Shown here piece after piece: positions 35,857 through 44,651 of a DNA stretch of 64,000 bases. Below the pieces are notes generated by a model, which saw nothing but the letters and a program-made list of their open reading frames with translations, was not told where the DNA came from and did not search any database. The position numbers were made by a program, and so were the translations under genes. Source of the stretch: Mycobacterium sp. ACS1612. Lineage in GTDB: Bacteria; Actinomycetota; Actinomycetes; Mycobacteriales; Mycobacteriaceae. The stretch lies in NCBI RefSeq assembly GCF_001667505.1, contig NZ_LZHZ01000031.1, forward strand, positions 1 to 64,000, read 5' to 3'. Positions within the stretch are counted from its first letter, which is position 1; each line of letters starts with the position of its first letter.

Positions 35857-37170
35857 CTATGTTGGCAACTTCGACTGTTCCAACGCAACCGAATTGTGGC
35901 GGATGGGTGTCTGAACGGCCAGCATGCCGGCGAGGCCGAGGGCCAGCACCACACAGATTCCGCCCATGCCGGCGCGGTCCGTGTCGAAGACGTCGATGAA
36001 CGTCGAAAACAACCATGGCGCAAGAAAAGACACCGCCCGACCGGTCGTGGTGAACAGGCCAAATGCCACGCCTTCCTTGCCGTCAGCCGAGATCCGCAGC
36101 ATCAACGTGCGCGCCGACGCCTGGACCGGGCCGATGAACAGGCACAACAACAGACCGCACACCCAGAACGCGGCGGGCCCCGAGAGCGCCATCAATGTGA
36201 GCGCAACGGTGAGCATCGCAAACAACGATCCGACGATCACCGGCTTCGACCCGAGTCGGTCGTCGAGCAGGCCGCCGCCCACCGCGCCGATAGCGGCGAT
36301 CACACTGGCGCCGACACCGAACAACAGCACGTTGGCCGCCGAGATCCCGTACACCTTGACGCCGAGCACCGCGCCGAAGGTCGCGACGCCGGTGATCCCG
36401 TCGCGGAACACCGCGCTGAAAAGCAGGTAGTAGACGACGTTGCGGTCGCGCCGCCACTCACTGACGATCTCCGTCCACAGTGTCCGGTATGCGCCGAGGA
36501 ATCCGACCGACTCCCGTCGCTCTCCCACCGGTAGCGCGGGCACGGCGATGAACACCGGAAGCGCGAACACGGCGAACCAGACGGCCGCCAGCAGGACCGC
36601 CGCTCGCACATTCTGCCCGTCGGCGCCAGGCAAACCCAGGAGTCCGTGCACGTCGCCGCCGCCGGAGATGAAGCCGAAGTACACGATCAGCAGCAGCAGG
36701 ACGCTGCCGAAAAACCCCATCCCCAAACCGAATCCGGAGACCCGCCCGGCGCTCTCGGTGCTCGACACCTGCCGCAGCATCGCGTTGTACGGGACGGTCG
36801 CCAGGTCGTTGCACGCCGCGGTGCAGGCCAGCAGGACCAGACCGGGTAGCAGGTAGTGGTAGTCGTCGCGGATCAGACTCATCGCCGCCGTCAGCAGCAC
36901 CGCCGCGCCCGTCAACATGGCCAGAACCCGGCGCCGCCGCCACGGTGCGTCGACCCACACCCCCGTGACAGGCGCCAGCACGGCCACCACCACGCCGGCG
37001 ACAGCCAACGCCCGCCCGAGCCAACTGGCAGCACTGGTGTGTCCCGGCAGATCCTGGCCGACGCTGCTGGTCAGATAGACGGAGAAGACGAACGTCACCA
37101 CGATCGCGTTCACGCCGGTCGCGCCGAAGTCCCACAGCGCCCAGGACGCTTGCGACCACCGGCGACTCAT
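35857..37170 (-). CDS. UMF1/Atg22-like MFS transporter
   Basis: The 437-residue protein has about twelve spans. The first span W-A-L-W-D-F-G-A-T-G-V-N and the segment N-D-L-A-T-V-P-Y-N-A-M-L are typical of the UMF1 (Atg22-like) group, as are the loops R-R-R-V-L and the late T-T-G-R-A-V-S-F-L-A-P. Yeast Atg22 releases amino acids from the vacuole; bacterial members are uncharacterised exporters. A small protein gene follows directly on the same strand. Confidence 0.83.
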   Translation of the reverse strand: MSRRWSQASWALWDFGATGVNAIVVTFVFSVYLTSSVGQDLPGHTSAASWLGRALAVAGVVVAVLAPVTGVWVDAPWRRRRVLAMLTGAAVLLTAAMSLIRDDYHYLLPGLVLLACTAACNDLATVPYNAMLRQVSSTESAGRVSGFGLGMGFFGSVLLLLIVYFGFISGGGDVHGLLGLPGADGQNVRAAVLLAAVWFAVFALPVFIAVPALPVGERRESVGFLGAYRTLWTEIVSEWRRDRNVVYYLLFSAVFRDGITGVATFGAVLGVKVYGISAANVLLFGVGASVIAAIGAVGGGLLDDRLGSKPVIVGSLFAMLTVALTLMALSGPAAFWVCGLLLCLFIGPVQASARTLMLRISADGKEGVAFGLFTTTGRAVSFLAPWLFSTFIDVFDTDRAGMGGICVVLALGLAGMLAVQTPIRHNSVALEQSKLPT

Positions 37171-37204
37171 GATCGCCCACCATATACAGGCAGTTGGCTG
37201 GGTC

Positions 37205-37438
37205 TCAGGCGGCCTTGTAGCGACGGACCGTGCGCTTGCGGGTGTCGGTGGACCACAGCGTGGCGCAGTTCGGGCACTGCAGGTGCACCACCGTCGCCTG
37301 ACTGCTCAGCAGGTATTGCCAGTGCGACGCGCAGTTCGCCGCACTCTGGCACTCGACACAATCTGCGCCCTGATCGCAGTTCGGACACGGCAGCCACGCG
37401 CGGCGGCACGGGTCGGCGGTCGGATCAATCGGCAACAC
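37205..37438 (-). CDS. small cysteine-rich zinc-ribbon protein
   Basis: The 77-residue protein from GTG 37438 has eight cysteines (11, 18, 21, 27, 30, 36, 55, 58), including two C-P-N-C pairs. That is the pattern of paired zinc ribbons. The tail is very basic (R-K-R-T-V-R-R-Y-K), suggesting nucleic acid contact. The start overlaps the preceding gene's end by 14 bases in another frame. The longer frame upstream is a shadow of that gene. No named family was recognised. Confidence 0.65.
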   Translation of the reverse strand: MLPIDPTADPCRRAWLPCPNCDQGADCVECQSAANCASHWQYLLSSQATVVHLQCPNCATLWSTDTRKRTVRRYKAA

Positions 37439-37655
37439 GGTTGGCCGTCCGATCTGGCAGCACGCCGGCAGCGACGAGTTCGTCGTAGATCCGCTGCTGC
37501 TCATCGTCGAGATCGGAGTACAGCATGTCGTAGGCCTTCTCCTCCTCGGCCAGTACGGCGACCGGATCCCAGTCGTCGCCGATCGCTTCGAGTACCGCGG
37601 CACGCCGTCGACCCTCGTCAAGGGTGAGATCGTAGGAGAACTCAAAGTCGGGCAT
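37425..37655 (-). CDS. small acidic hypothetical protein
   Basis: The 76-residue acidic protein opens with M-P-D-F-E-F-S-Y-D-L-T-L-D-E-G and contains D-D-W-D-P-V and Y-D-M-L-Y-S-D-L. It resembles small DUF6400-type proteins of actinobacteria, but the match is from memory and tentative. It is the first gene of a two-gene unit with the Cys-rich protein. Start ATG 37655. Confidence 0.65.
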   Translation of the reverse strand: MPDFEFSYDLTLDEGRRRAAVLEAIGDDWDPVAVLAEEEKAYDMLYSDLDDEQQRIYDELVAAGVLPDRTANRVAD

Positions 37656-37719
37656 TGCGGCCAGAGTTCCCGACGATCGTTAGCCCAAGCAATGACCTAG
37701 GTCACGTTCCCGACTTGAC

Positions 37720-39132
37720 CTACATCACAGCGCTTCGTTGCCCCAGCGTCAGGGGTTGCGCGGCGAGGTATTGGTCGATCACATCCGGTGTCGGGTCGGC
37801 AACGTAGGACGCCGTCGACTGCGCCGACCACCGAGGCGGCGAATCCTGTTCCGAGACAATCCATGCCGCCTGTCTGGCGGCCCCGATCGCGACGTACTCG
37901 GCGGGCGTGGGCACGTGTACCGGTGTGCCCAGCACCGCAGGCGCGATACGGCGCACCGCTTCTGAGCGCGCTCCCCCGCCGATCAAGATGATGCGCTGGA
38001 CGTCGACACCCTGGGCGGTGATCTTGTCGATGCAGTACGCCATGGAGGCCAGCAGACCCTCGACGGCGGCACGAGCCACGTTGGCGGGCAACAGATTACG
38101 GGTCGTCACGCCGTGCAGCGCGCCTGCCGCGTTGGGTAGGTTCGGCGACCGTTCGCCTTCCAGGTACGGCACCAGGGTCAGCCCTTCGGCACCCGCGGGG
38201 GCCGACAGCGCCAGCTTGTCCAGTTGATCGAAGTCGACGCCGAGCATCTTCGTCACCGCCGCCAGCACCGGCGCCCCGTTGAGGGTGCACACCAGCGGTA
38301 GCTGACGTCCAGTGGCGTCGGCGAATCCGGCGACGATGCCCTCGGCGTCGTGGGGTGCGGCCTCGCCCACCGCGCTGACCACCCCGGACGTGCCAAGGGA
38401 AACGATGCAGTCGCCGGTCGCGGCGCCGAGGCCCAGCGCCGCCGCGGCGTTGTCCCCTGCGCCAGGTCCCAGGACGGCTCCAGTCCGCGTCTGGCCGGCA
38501 GCGTCCCTGGGGCCAAGCACGGTGGGTAGCGTTGGCCGTCGCCCGCGCGTCGCCAACTCGAGTAGATCGGGTTGATAGCTGTCGGTCTCCGAGGAGAAGT
38601 ACCCGGTGCCGCTCGCATCGCTGCGGTCGGTGCGCAGCGTGGTGATGTCCGTCGACCCGCTCAACCGCCACGTCAGCCAGTCGTGCGGCAGACACACCGC
38701 AGCCGTCATGTCCGCGTGCGCGGATTCGTGGTCGGCCAGCCACCGCAGCTTCGTCGCGGTGATGGCGGCCACCGGGACCACTCCGATTCGCTTCGCCCAC
38801 TCGCCGGGTCCGCCGAGTTCGTCGACGAGCGCCGCCGCCGCGTCACTGGATCGAACGTCGTTCCACAACAACGCATCTCGGACCACAGTGCCGTCACCAT
38901 CCAAGCACACCATGCCGTGCTGCTGGGCGCCTACCGAGATTGCCGCGACGTCGTCGAGGCCGCCGACGGCGGTGATGCTGGCCTCCAACGCAGCCCACCA
39001 CAGCTGCGGATCGATTTCGGTGCCGTCGGGATGCGGCGACGACGCGGACCGCACGATCTCACCGGTATCCGCATCGCAGACAACCACCTTGCAGGACTGG
39101 GTGGACGAGTCGATTCCCGCAACGAATGCCAC
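37720..39132 (-). CDS. xylB: xylulokinase
   Basis: The 470-residue FGGY kinase has the N-terminal [10 protein letters not shown] and the xylulokinase motif A-Q-Q-H-G-M-V (about 85-91). The ATP-site signature is [12 protein letters not shown], and [11 protein letters not shown] occurs in the second domain. It phosphorylates D-xylulose to D-xylulose 5-phosphate. It is not beside a xylose isomerase here, but the polyol locus about 3.4 kb away may produce xylulose from pentitols. It is divergent from the secreted hydrolase gene, with 18 bases between the starts. Confidence 0.88.
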   Translation of the reverse strand: MAFVAGIDSSTQSCKVVVCDADTGEIVRSASSPHPDGTEIDPQLWWAALEASITAVGGLDDVAAISVGAQQHGMVCLDGDGTVVRDALLWNDVRSSDAAAALVDELGGPGEWAKRIGVVPVAAITATKLRWLADHESAHADMTAAVCLPHDWLTWRLSGSTDITTLRTDRSDASGTGYFSSETDSYQPDLLELATRGRRPTLPTVLGPRDAAGQTRTGAVLGPGAGDNAAAALGLGAATGDCIVSLGTSGVVSAVGEAAPHDAEGIVAGFADATGRQLPLVCTLNGAPVLAAVTKMLGVDFDQLDKLALSAPAGAEGLTLVPYLEGERSPNLPNAAGALHGVTTRNLLPANVARAAVEGLLASMAYCIDKITAQGVDVQRIILIGGGARSEAVRRIAPAVLGTPVHVPTPAEYVAIGAARQAAWIVSEQDSPPRWSAQSTASYVADPTPDVIDQYLAAQPLTLGQRSAVM

Positions 39133-39150
39133 GCCTGCGAAGCTACTACG

Positions 39151-39945
39151 GTGCGACGGCTTCTTGTCACCATCCTGGCGGTCGTGGCCGCGGTGTCATT
39201 GACGCCCGTCGCGCATGCAGATGACGACGCCGCGGCCAGGATCGCCGCAGCGGATTCCTACCTGAGCACCCGGCCTGGCACCGTCGGCTACGTGCTGCGC
39301 GACCGCACGACGGGGGCGGTGTATCGCAACGCGCACGCCACCGATTCGGTGTGGACGGCGTCGACCATCAAGCTCGCGATGGTGGTCGACCTGCTCACCC
39401 GGCAGCGCGCGGGCGCGATCACCCTGACAGACAGCGACAACCGTCTGATCGGCGCGATGCTGCACTCGTCGGACGACGACGCTGCCGACACGTTGTGGGC
39501 GCGCTACAGCGGAGCGGATCACCAGGCCTTCAACAACGACTTCCCGTCCTACGGCATGACGGACCTGCGGCCGCAACGCGGCTACAGCAAGACGTATCCC
39601 TACTGGGGTTTCCAGAAGGCCACCCCGGACGATCTCGATCGGCTGATCAACTACACCCTGACCCAATTGGACCCGGCCGACACCGCGAGCATCGTCACCC
39701 AACTTCAACACGTCGACGCCGATCAGCAGTGGGGCGTATGGGGCGCCGGACCGGCGATGGCACCGGGCAACAAGGACGGCTGGTCGCTGGAGGACACCGG
39801 GTGGGTGATCAACACGGTGGGATTCGCGGGCCCTGGCCAGCGGTACACGCTTGCGGTGATGAACGACCTCGGCGGAGCGGGCGGCTACGCGGACGGCGTC
39901 GCCACCACCACGCATCTTGCGCAACTGTTGCTCTCGGGCCGATGA
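39151..39945 (+). CDS. secreted serine hydrolase (beta-lactamase-like fold)
   Basis: The 264-residue protein has a signal peptide (cleavage near A-H-A-D at about 21-24) and the penicillin-recognising S-x-x-K motif (Ser71, Lys74 in A-S-T-I-K). A degenerate S-x-N follows (S-S-D-D, 106-109), and K-D-G (208-210) stands where class A enzymes have K-T-G. This suggests a class A beta-lactamase relative, not a functional resistance enzyme. The GTG start at 39151 is taken because the long frame upstream is antisense to xylulokinase. Confidence 0.75.
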   Translation: MRRLLVTILAVVAAVSLTPVAHADDDAAARIAAADSYLSTRPGTVGYVLRDRTTGAVYRNAHATDSVWTASTIKLAMVVDLLTRQRAGAITLTDSDNRLIGAMLHSSDDDAADTLWARYSGADHQAFNNDFPSYGMTDLRPQRGYSKTYPYWGFQKATPDDLDRLINYTLTQLDPADTASIVTQLQHVDADQQWGVWGAGPAMAPGNKDGWSLEDTGWVINTVGFAGPGQRYTLAVMNDLGGAGGYADGVATTTHLAQLLLSGR

Positions 39946-39975
39946 GTTGACCGCCCCTGCGCGGTCAGTACTCAT

Positions 39976-40524
39976 ATGCGAAAGCTCGTGATCACACAGA
40001 ACATCACGCTCGACGGATCCATCGAGATGCTCGACGACTGGTTCGATCCGCTGCTGCAGGACGACGATCTCCTCGAGGAGTCGCATCGCCAGGATTCGCA
40101 GGCCGATGCGCTGCTGGTGGGCCGTCGCACCTTCGAGGACTTCCGGGGCTACTGGCCCCAGCAGACCGACGATCGCACGGGGGTGACCGCCTACCTCAAC
40201 GACGTGGCGAAGTATGTAGTGTCCTCGACCTTGACCGACCCGGGCTGGCAGAACTCGACCGTGCTGACCGGCGACGCCGTCGAGCAGGCGAAGGCGCTGA
40301 AGTCGGAGGCGGGCAAGGACATCGTGCTGACCGGCAGCATTCAGTTGGCGCACGCGTTGATCGCCGGTGGCGTCGTCGACGAGTACCGGTTGTTCGTCTA
40401 TCCCACCGTGCAGGGCCGTGGCCGCCGACTGTTTCCCGAAGGAACAACAATCGGCAGACTGCGACCGGTGCAACCGCCGAAGTCGTTCCGGTCGGGAATC
40501 ACCTTGCTGCGCTACGCCGCGTGA
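39976..40524 (+). CDS. dihydrofolate reductase family protein (RibD C-terminal type)
   Basis: The 182-residue protein matches the small RibD_C/DHFR-like family: an opening R-K-L-V-I-T-Q-N-I-T-L-D-G-S, then A-D-A-L-L-V-G-R-R-T-F-E-D-F, then D-I-V-L-T-G-S-I-Q-L-A-H-A-L. Members are NADPH-binding proteins; true folate reduction is not implied. It lies 30 bases downstream of the secreted hydrolase gene and runs into the next gene. Confidence 0.82.
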   Translation: MRKLVITQNITLDGSIEMLDDWFDPLLQDDDLLEESHRQDSQADALLVGRRTFEDFRGYWPQQTDDRTGVTAYLNDVAKYVVSSTLTDPGWQNSTVLTGDAVEQAKALKSEAGKDIVLTGSIQLAHALIAGGVVDEYRLFVYPTVQGRGRRLFPEGTTIGRLRPVQPPKSFRSGITLLRYAA

Positions 40525-41081
40525 TTGCCGCCGTTCGGAGTAACCGCGGCACCCCGGACTGTCACACTTATCTGGTGTCGGACATCGAGCATCCCGAGGC
40601 CCAGAAATGGGATCGGGATCGCGACGAGACGGAAGCGCAACGACTGGACCGAAATTGGTCGAGTCTGCTGCAAGAACTGCGAGTCGCGCAGACCGGTGTC
40701 CAGTTGCTCACCGGCTTCCTTCTGACGCTGCCGTTCCAGCAACGATTCACCCAACTCGGCGACGTCATGCGTGGCGTCTACCTGGTCACCGTCGCGTGTT
40801 CGATAGGCGCCACCGTGTTGCTGGTCGCACCGGTGAGCATGCATCGACTGTTGTTCCGCAGGCACCGCCTCGACACGTTGGTCTCGGCCGCGCACACCTA
40901 CGCGATGGTGGGTCTGGTTTTGCTGGGGGTGGCGCTCGCCGGCGTAGCGGTCGTCATCTTCGACGCGGTGGTGGGCGCGACCGAAGCTTGGGTGGCCGGA
41001 GGGGTGACCTTGGTGGCGCTGGCAGCGTTCTGGTACGCCATGCCGATGATCGGTCGACGCGACCGGAACAACCGCTACTGA
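40521..41081 (+). CDS. membrane protein of the DUF6328 type
   Basis: The protein has an acidic cytosolic N-terminus and four hydrophobic spans after L-Q-E-L-R-V-A-Q-T-G-V-Q-L-L-T-G-F-L-L-T-L-P-F, the segment typical of this small actinobacterial membrane family. GTG 40521 overlaps the preceding stop (GTGA, 186 residues). GTG 40575 gives 168 residues and begins with the acidic stretch V-S-D-I-E-H-P, and may be the true start. The function is unknown. Confidence 0.75.
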   Translation: MIAAVRSNRGTPDCHTYLVSDIEHPEAQKWDRDRDETEAQRLDRNWSSLLQELRVAQTGVQLLTGFLLTLPFQQRFTQLGDVMRGVYLVTVACSIGATVLLVAPVSMHRLLFRRHRLDTLVSAAHTYAMVGLVLLGVALAGVAVVIFDAVVGATEAWVAGGVTLVALAAFWYAMPMIGRRDRNNRY

Positions 41082-41117
41082 CGTTTGCGTCACGAGGGGT
41101 CGGGGAACTCAGGGCCC

Positions 41118-41972
41118 ATGTTCATCCGACGAATCGCGCGCCCCATGCTGTCGGCAGTTTTCATCAGTCGCGGCATCGATGCTCTCCGCAGTCCCAAACC
41201 CGCGGCAGATGCGGCCCGTCCCACCCTAGAGGGCCTGAGCAAGCTGCCGGATCCGGTAGGCCCCAACGTCCCGTCCAACGCCGAAACGGTGGCCCGCGTC
41301 AACGCCGCGGTGGAGATCGGCGGCGGCTTGTTGCTCGCCAGCGGCAAACTACCGCGCCTGGCGTCCGCCGCGTTGGCCTTCACAGTGGTGCCGGGAAGCC
41401 TTGGCGGCCACGCGTTTTGGAGTGAATCTGACCCGCAGCGCAAAGCCGACGAACGTCGGGCGTTCCTGACCGACGTCAGCTTGATCGGCGGGCTGATCAT
41501 CGCCGCGCTGGACACCGAGGGCAAACCGTCCCTTGGCTGGCGCGGACGTCGCGCGGCGCACAAGGTCACCGAGGCGGTGGGCGCGGCACTGCCGGTCGGC
41601 GCCGCAACCGGCGGGGCGCTGACAGATAGCGCCTTCGCCGAGAAGGTCGGACATGGCCTGCAGGTCGGGGCGGAACGCGGCCGCGAGTTGGCGCACGTCG
41701 CCCGCGAACGCGGCGCCGAGTGGGCCGAGATCGCCCGCGAACGCGCACCGGTCGTCGTCGAAGCGGCGCGTGAACGGGGTGCGGAATGGGCCGAAATCGC
41801 CCGCGAACGCGCACCGGTGTTGGCCGAGGCCGCCCGCGAGCGGGGAGCGGAATGGGCGGACATCGCCCGCGAGCGCGCGCCGGAGCTCGCCGAAACCGCC
41901 CGCGAACGCGCGGGCGAGTTAGCCGGCACCGCCCGGGCTCAGGCCGAGCAGCAGCGCCGCCGCTGGCGCTGA
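41118..41972 (+). CDS. DoxX family membrane protein with hendecad-repeat tail
   Basis: The 284-residue protein has a DoxX-like domain with about four spans (residues 1-150): M-F-I-R-R-I-A-R-P-M, E-I-G-G-G-L-L-L-A-S-G, F-T-V-V-P-G-S-L-G-G-H-A-F-W. Residues 195-282 are then eight successive eleven-residue units beginning A-R-E-R (seven of them) or A-R-A-Q. The ATG at 41118 is preferred over ATG 41085. DoxX proteins act in redox-linked membrane processes such as SseA/SodA-associated complexes of mycobacteria. The tail is not part of the usual family and would form a long amphipathic helix. Confidence 0.8.
   Translation: MFIRRIARPMLSAVFISRGIDALRSPKPAADAARPTLEGLSKLPDPVGPNVPSNAETVARVNAAVEIGGGLLLASGKLPRLASAALAFTVVPGSLGGHAFWSESDPQRKADERRAFLTDVSLIGGLIIAALDTEGKPSLGWRGRRAAHKVTEAVGAALPVGAATGGALTDSAFAEKVGHGLQVGAERGRELAHVARERGAEWAEIARERAPVVVEAARERGAEWAEIARERAPVLAEAARERGAEWADIARERAPELAETARERAGELAGTARAQAEQQRRRWR
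41700..41963 (+). repeat. tandem coding repeat, eight 33-base hendecad units
   Basis: Residues 195-282 divide evenly into units of eleven residues. Six alternate between A-R-E-R-G-A-E-W-A-E-I (or W-A-D-I) and A-R-E-R-A-P-V-V-V-E-A (or related). One reads A-R-E-R-A-G-E-L-A-G-T and the last A-R-A-Q-A-E-Q-Q-R-R-R. A less exact unit precedes them. The DNA thus repeats with a 33- and a 66-base period. Confidence 0.85.
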
Positions 41973-42024
41973 CCTGCCGAATCACGTTGCGCGCCAATTT
42001 GCCTTGATATGCGCACGTGAGCGG

Positions 42025-42030
42025 TACATT
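42025..42030 (+). promoter_or_regulatory. probable -10 box for leaderless RDD gene
   Basis: TACATT ends six bases before the ATG at 42037, the spacing expected if transcription starts at the start codon. No Shine-Dalgarno sequence precedes this ATG. Leaderless mRNAs are common in mycobacteria. Confidence 0.5.
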
Positions 42031-42036
42031 TGCCGC

Positions 42037-42528
42037 ATGACAAGCGGTGAGTATCAACCTCAACCCGGACAGTACGGGGAACCCGGCGGTTATTCGCGAC
42101 CCGTTGGCCAGGAACCCGGTGGCCTGGTTCCGCGTTTCGTGGCGCGCTTCGTTGACGGCATCATCGTCAACGTCGTCGCGATCGTGATCGCCATCGCGAT
42201 CGGCTCGTTGAACAATTACTGGGTGACCGGCCTGTTCTCCGGTCTGCTGATGTTCCTCTACTTCTTGGTGTTCGAATCGAGCCAGGGCTGGACGCCAGGC
42301 AAGAAGCTGCTCGGCTTGAGCGTGCACGGGCCCGGCGGCGCCCCCAAACCGGATCTGCAGCAGGCCGCGATCCGAAACGTCTGGACGCTGCTGAACATCG
42401 TGCCGTTCATCGGCGGTCTGCTGACCCTGATCGCGGTCATCGTGATCGCGGTGACCATCAACGGCAGTCCGACCAAACAGGGCAAGCACGACGAACTCGC
42501 CGGGGGCACCCAGGTGGTCAAAGGCTAG
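42037..42528 (+). CDS. RDD family membrane protein
   Basis: The 163-residue protein has a Pro/Gly/Gln-rich cytosolic N-terminus and an RDD domain: V-P-R-F-V-A-R-F-V-D-G-I-I then three spans, with Q-G-W-T-P-G-K-K-L-L-G-L before the last. The RDD family is of unclear transport or accessory role. The start codon is supported by the apparent leaderless promoter and by the end of sequence similarity. It is convergent with the gluconate permease gene. Confidence 0.83.
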   Translation: MTSGEYQPQPGQYGEPGGYSRPVGQEPGGLVPRFVARFVDGIIVNVVAIVIAIAIGSLNNYWVTGLFSGLLMFLYFLVFESSQGWTPGKKLLGLSVHGPGGAPKPDLQQAAIRNVWTLLNIVPFIGGLLTLIAVIVIAVTINGSPTKQGKHDELAGGTQVVKG

Positions 42529-42537
42529 CTGCCGCCG

Positions 42538-44013
42538 TCAGATAAATATCCCGAGCAGCAACACCAGCACGAGGCCTGCCACCGACAGCACGGTCTCCAT
42601 GATCGACCACGACTTGATGGTCTGGCCCACGGTCATTCCGAACAACTCCTTGACCAACCAGAAGCCGGCGTCGTTCACGTGTGAGAAGAACAGCGAGCCT
42701 GCACCCACGGCAAGCACCACCAAGGAGACCTGGCCGGTGCTCATGCCTTCGACGAGTCCGAGCATCAACGACGACGCGGTGATGGTGGCCACGGTTGCGG
42801 AACCCGTTGCGAGGCGGATCAATACGGCCAGCACCCAGGCCAGCAGGATGGCGGAGATGTTCGCGCCCTTGGCCCAGTCGGCGAGCAGTGTGCCGATGCC
42901 GCTGTCCACGAGCACCTGCTTGAAGCCGCCACCTGCCGCGACAATCAGGATGATGCCCGCCACCGGCGGCAGCGACGTCTCGATGCATTTGACGATCTGG
43001 TCGCGGGTCATCGCCGCGCCGCGGCCCAGAGTGAAGATGCCGACGATCACCGCGATCAGCAGCGCCATCAGTGGGCGGCCGAGGATGTCGAAGATCTGCC
43101 GCAGCAGGTTGGTCTCGTCGTCGATGAAGATGTCGGCCAACGCCTTACCCATCATCAGTCCGACCGGCAGCAGCACAGAGAACAACGTGATGCCGAAACT
43201 CGGCCGTTGCCGCTCGACCCGGGTGGCCGTCTTCGTCGTCGCGGCCTCCCCCTCGGCGACGTCTGCCGCGGTGACCACCGAGCCTGCGCCGCCTGCGCCG
43301 CGTGCGAAATCGTCGGCGTCGAACCGGTCGGGGACCTCGAGGACCACCCAGCGACCGGCCAGCCTGCCGAACAACGGGCCCGCGACGATCACCGTCGGGA
43401 TCGCGACCAGGACACCCAACGCCAACGTGATGCCCAGATCCGCCTTCAACAGGTCGATGGCGGTCAGCGGTCCCGGGTGCGGCGGAACCAACCCGTGCAT
43501 GGCGGAAAGGCCTGCCAGCGCGGGGATTCCGACCGTGATCAACGACAGTTGCGAGCGCCGCGCCACCAGATAGATCACGGGCATCAACAGCACCAGGCCG
43601 ATCTCGAAGAACATCGGCAGCCCAATGATGGCGCCTACCAACGCCATTGCCCACGGCAGCGCCCGCGGCGATGCGTGTCCGACGATGGTGTCGACGATTT
43701 CGTCGGCGCCGCCGGAGTCGGCGAGCAGTTTGGCGAACATCGCGCCGAGGGCGATCAGGATGCCCACCCCGGCCGCGGTGGTTCCGAAGCCGTCCCCGAA
43801 CGAGTCGAGCACGTCGCCGACGTTCTCCCCGGCGACGATGCCGACAGTCAGCGCACCGAAGATCAGCGCGAGGAACGGGTGCATCTTGGTGATCGTGATC
43901 AGCACGACGATGAGCGCGATGCCCGCGACCGCGGCCAGCACCAGCTGCCAACCGGCCGCGACCGGCTCCGGTAGCTCTGTGTCAGCCGCCAAGACAGTGA
44001 GTGCCGGATTCAT
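42538..44013 (-). CDS. gntP: GntP family gluconate permease
   Basis: The 491-residue protein has twelve or more spans and GntP features: T-K-M-H-P-F-L-A-L-I near the N-terminus and H-G-L-V-P-P-H-P-G-P in the centre. The late L-A-T-G-S-A-T-V-A-T-I-T-A-S and F-F-S-H-V-N-D-A-G-F-W-L repeat the family pattern. It imports gluconate or a related aldonate. It overlaps the gluconokinase stop (TGATG), so uptake and phosphorylation are translationally coupled. Confidence 0.9.
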   Translation of the reverse strand: MNPALTVLAADTELPEPVAAGWQLVLAAVAGIALIVVLITITKMHPFLALIFGALTVGIVAGENVGDVLDSFGDGFGTTAAGVGILIALGAMFAKLLADSGGADEIVDTIVGHASPRALPWAMALVGAIIGLPMFFEIGLVLLMPVIYLVARRSQLSLITVGIPALAGLSAMHGLVPPHPGPLTAIDLLKADLGITLALGVLVAIPTVIVAGPLFGRLAGRWVVLEVPDRFDADDFARGAGGAGSVVTAADVAEGEAATTKTATRVERQRPSFGITLFSVLLPVGLMMGKALADIFIDDETNLLRQIFDILGRPLMALLIAVIVGIFTLGRGAAMTRDQIVKCIETSLPPVAGIILIVAAGGGFKQVLVDSGIGTLLADWAKGANISAILLAWVLAVLIRLATGSATVATITASSLMLGLVEGMSTGQVSLVVLAVGAGSLFFSHVNDAGFWLVKELFGMTVGQTIKSWSIMETVLSVAGLVLVLLLGIFI

Positions 44014-44537
44014 CAGTTCTCCTGTTCCGTTGTGCGCGCGACGGATAACGCGACGTAGTTGTCGATGATGGAGTCGATGTTCTGGTCGACGTCGATGACG
44101 ACGCCGCGTTCGTCGGGGGCCAGCGGTTCGAGCGTCGCGAATTGGGACGCCATCAGCGATGCGGGCATGAAGTGCCCGGGCCTGCTGGCCTGGCGCCTAC
44201 CGATGACCTCGGGTGTGCCGGACAGATGCAGGAAGTCGACGTCCGGGCAATGACGGCGCAACTGGTCGCGGTACTTGCGTTTGAGAGCCGAACAGCTCAT
44301 CACCCCGCCGTCGCGGCAATGCCCGGCGAGCCAATTTCCGATCGCTTCGAGCCAGGGGTAGCGGTCGTCGTCGTCGAGCGGTTCACCGGCCGTCATCTTC
44401 GCGATGTTGGCGGCCGGATGAAAGTCGTCGGCATCCGCGAAGGGAACCCGCAGGCGCTGCCCCAACGCCGCACCGACGGTCGACTTCCCGGAGCCAGAAA
44501 CGCCCATGACGACGATTGGTGACGCCATTCTCTCCAC
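44013..44537 (-). CDS. gntK: gluconokinase
   Basis: The 174-residue kinase has the P-loop G-V-S-G-S-G-K-S-T near the N-terminus, then A-D-D-F-H-P-A-A-N-I-A-K-M-T-A-G, which binds gluconate. It ends with D-V-D-Q-N-I-D-S-I. It makes 6-phosphogluconate from gluconate and ATP. The start is GTG 44537 or, more likely, ATG 44528, directly ahead of the first beta strand. It is the first gene of the gntK-gntP pair and divergent from a FadR-type regulator. Confidence 0.9.
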   Translation of the reverse strand: MERMASPIVVMGVSGSGKSTVGAALGQRLRVPFADADDFHPAANIAKMTAGEPLDDDDRYPWLEAIGNWLAGHCRDGGVMSCSALKRKYRDQLRRHCPDVDFLHLSGTPEVIGRRQASRPGHFMPASLMASQFATLEPLAPDERGVVIDVDQNIDSIIDNYVALSVARTTEQEN

Positions 44538-44579
44538 CTACCCAGTTGTGCTTGACGTCACACAGCATGCACTAATAGT

Positions 44580-44612
44580 CATACGATTGCAACTCTGCAG
44601 CGCAATCATATG
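44580..44612. promoter_or_regulatory. inverted repeat, probable GntR-type operator
   Basis: CATACGATTGC (44580-44590) and GCAATCATATG (44602-44612) are inverted repeats matching at 10 of 11 bases, 11 bases apart, between the divergent gntK and regulator genes. The position suits binding of the neighbouring regulator to control both. Confidence 0.65.
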
Positions 44613-44651
44613 TTTTTAATAACGCCAGCAAAGCTATGACAAGATGTAAGT

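Noticed and set aside
41700..41963. CRISPR array
   Set aside because: The regular repeats are in frame, have no spacers and encode an eleven-residue protein repeat.
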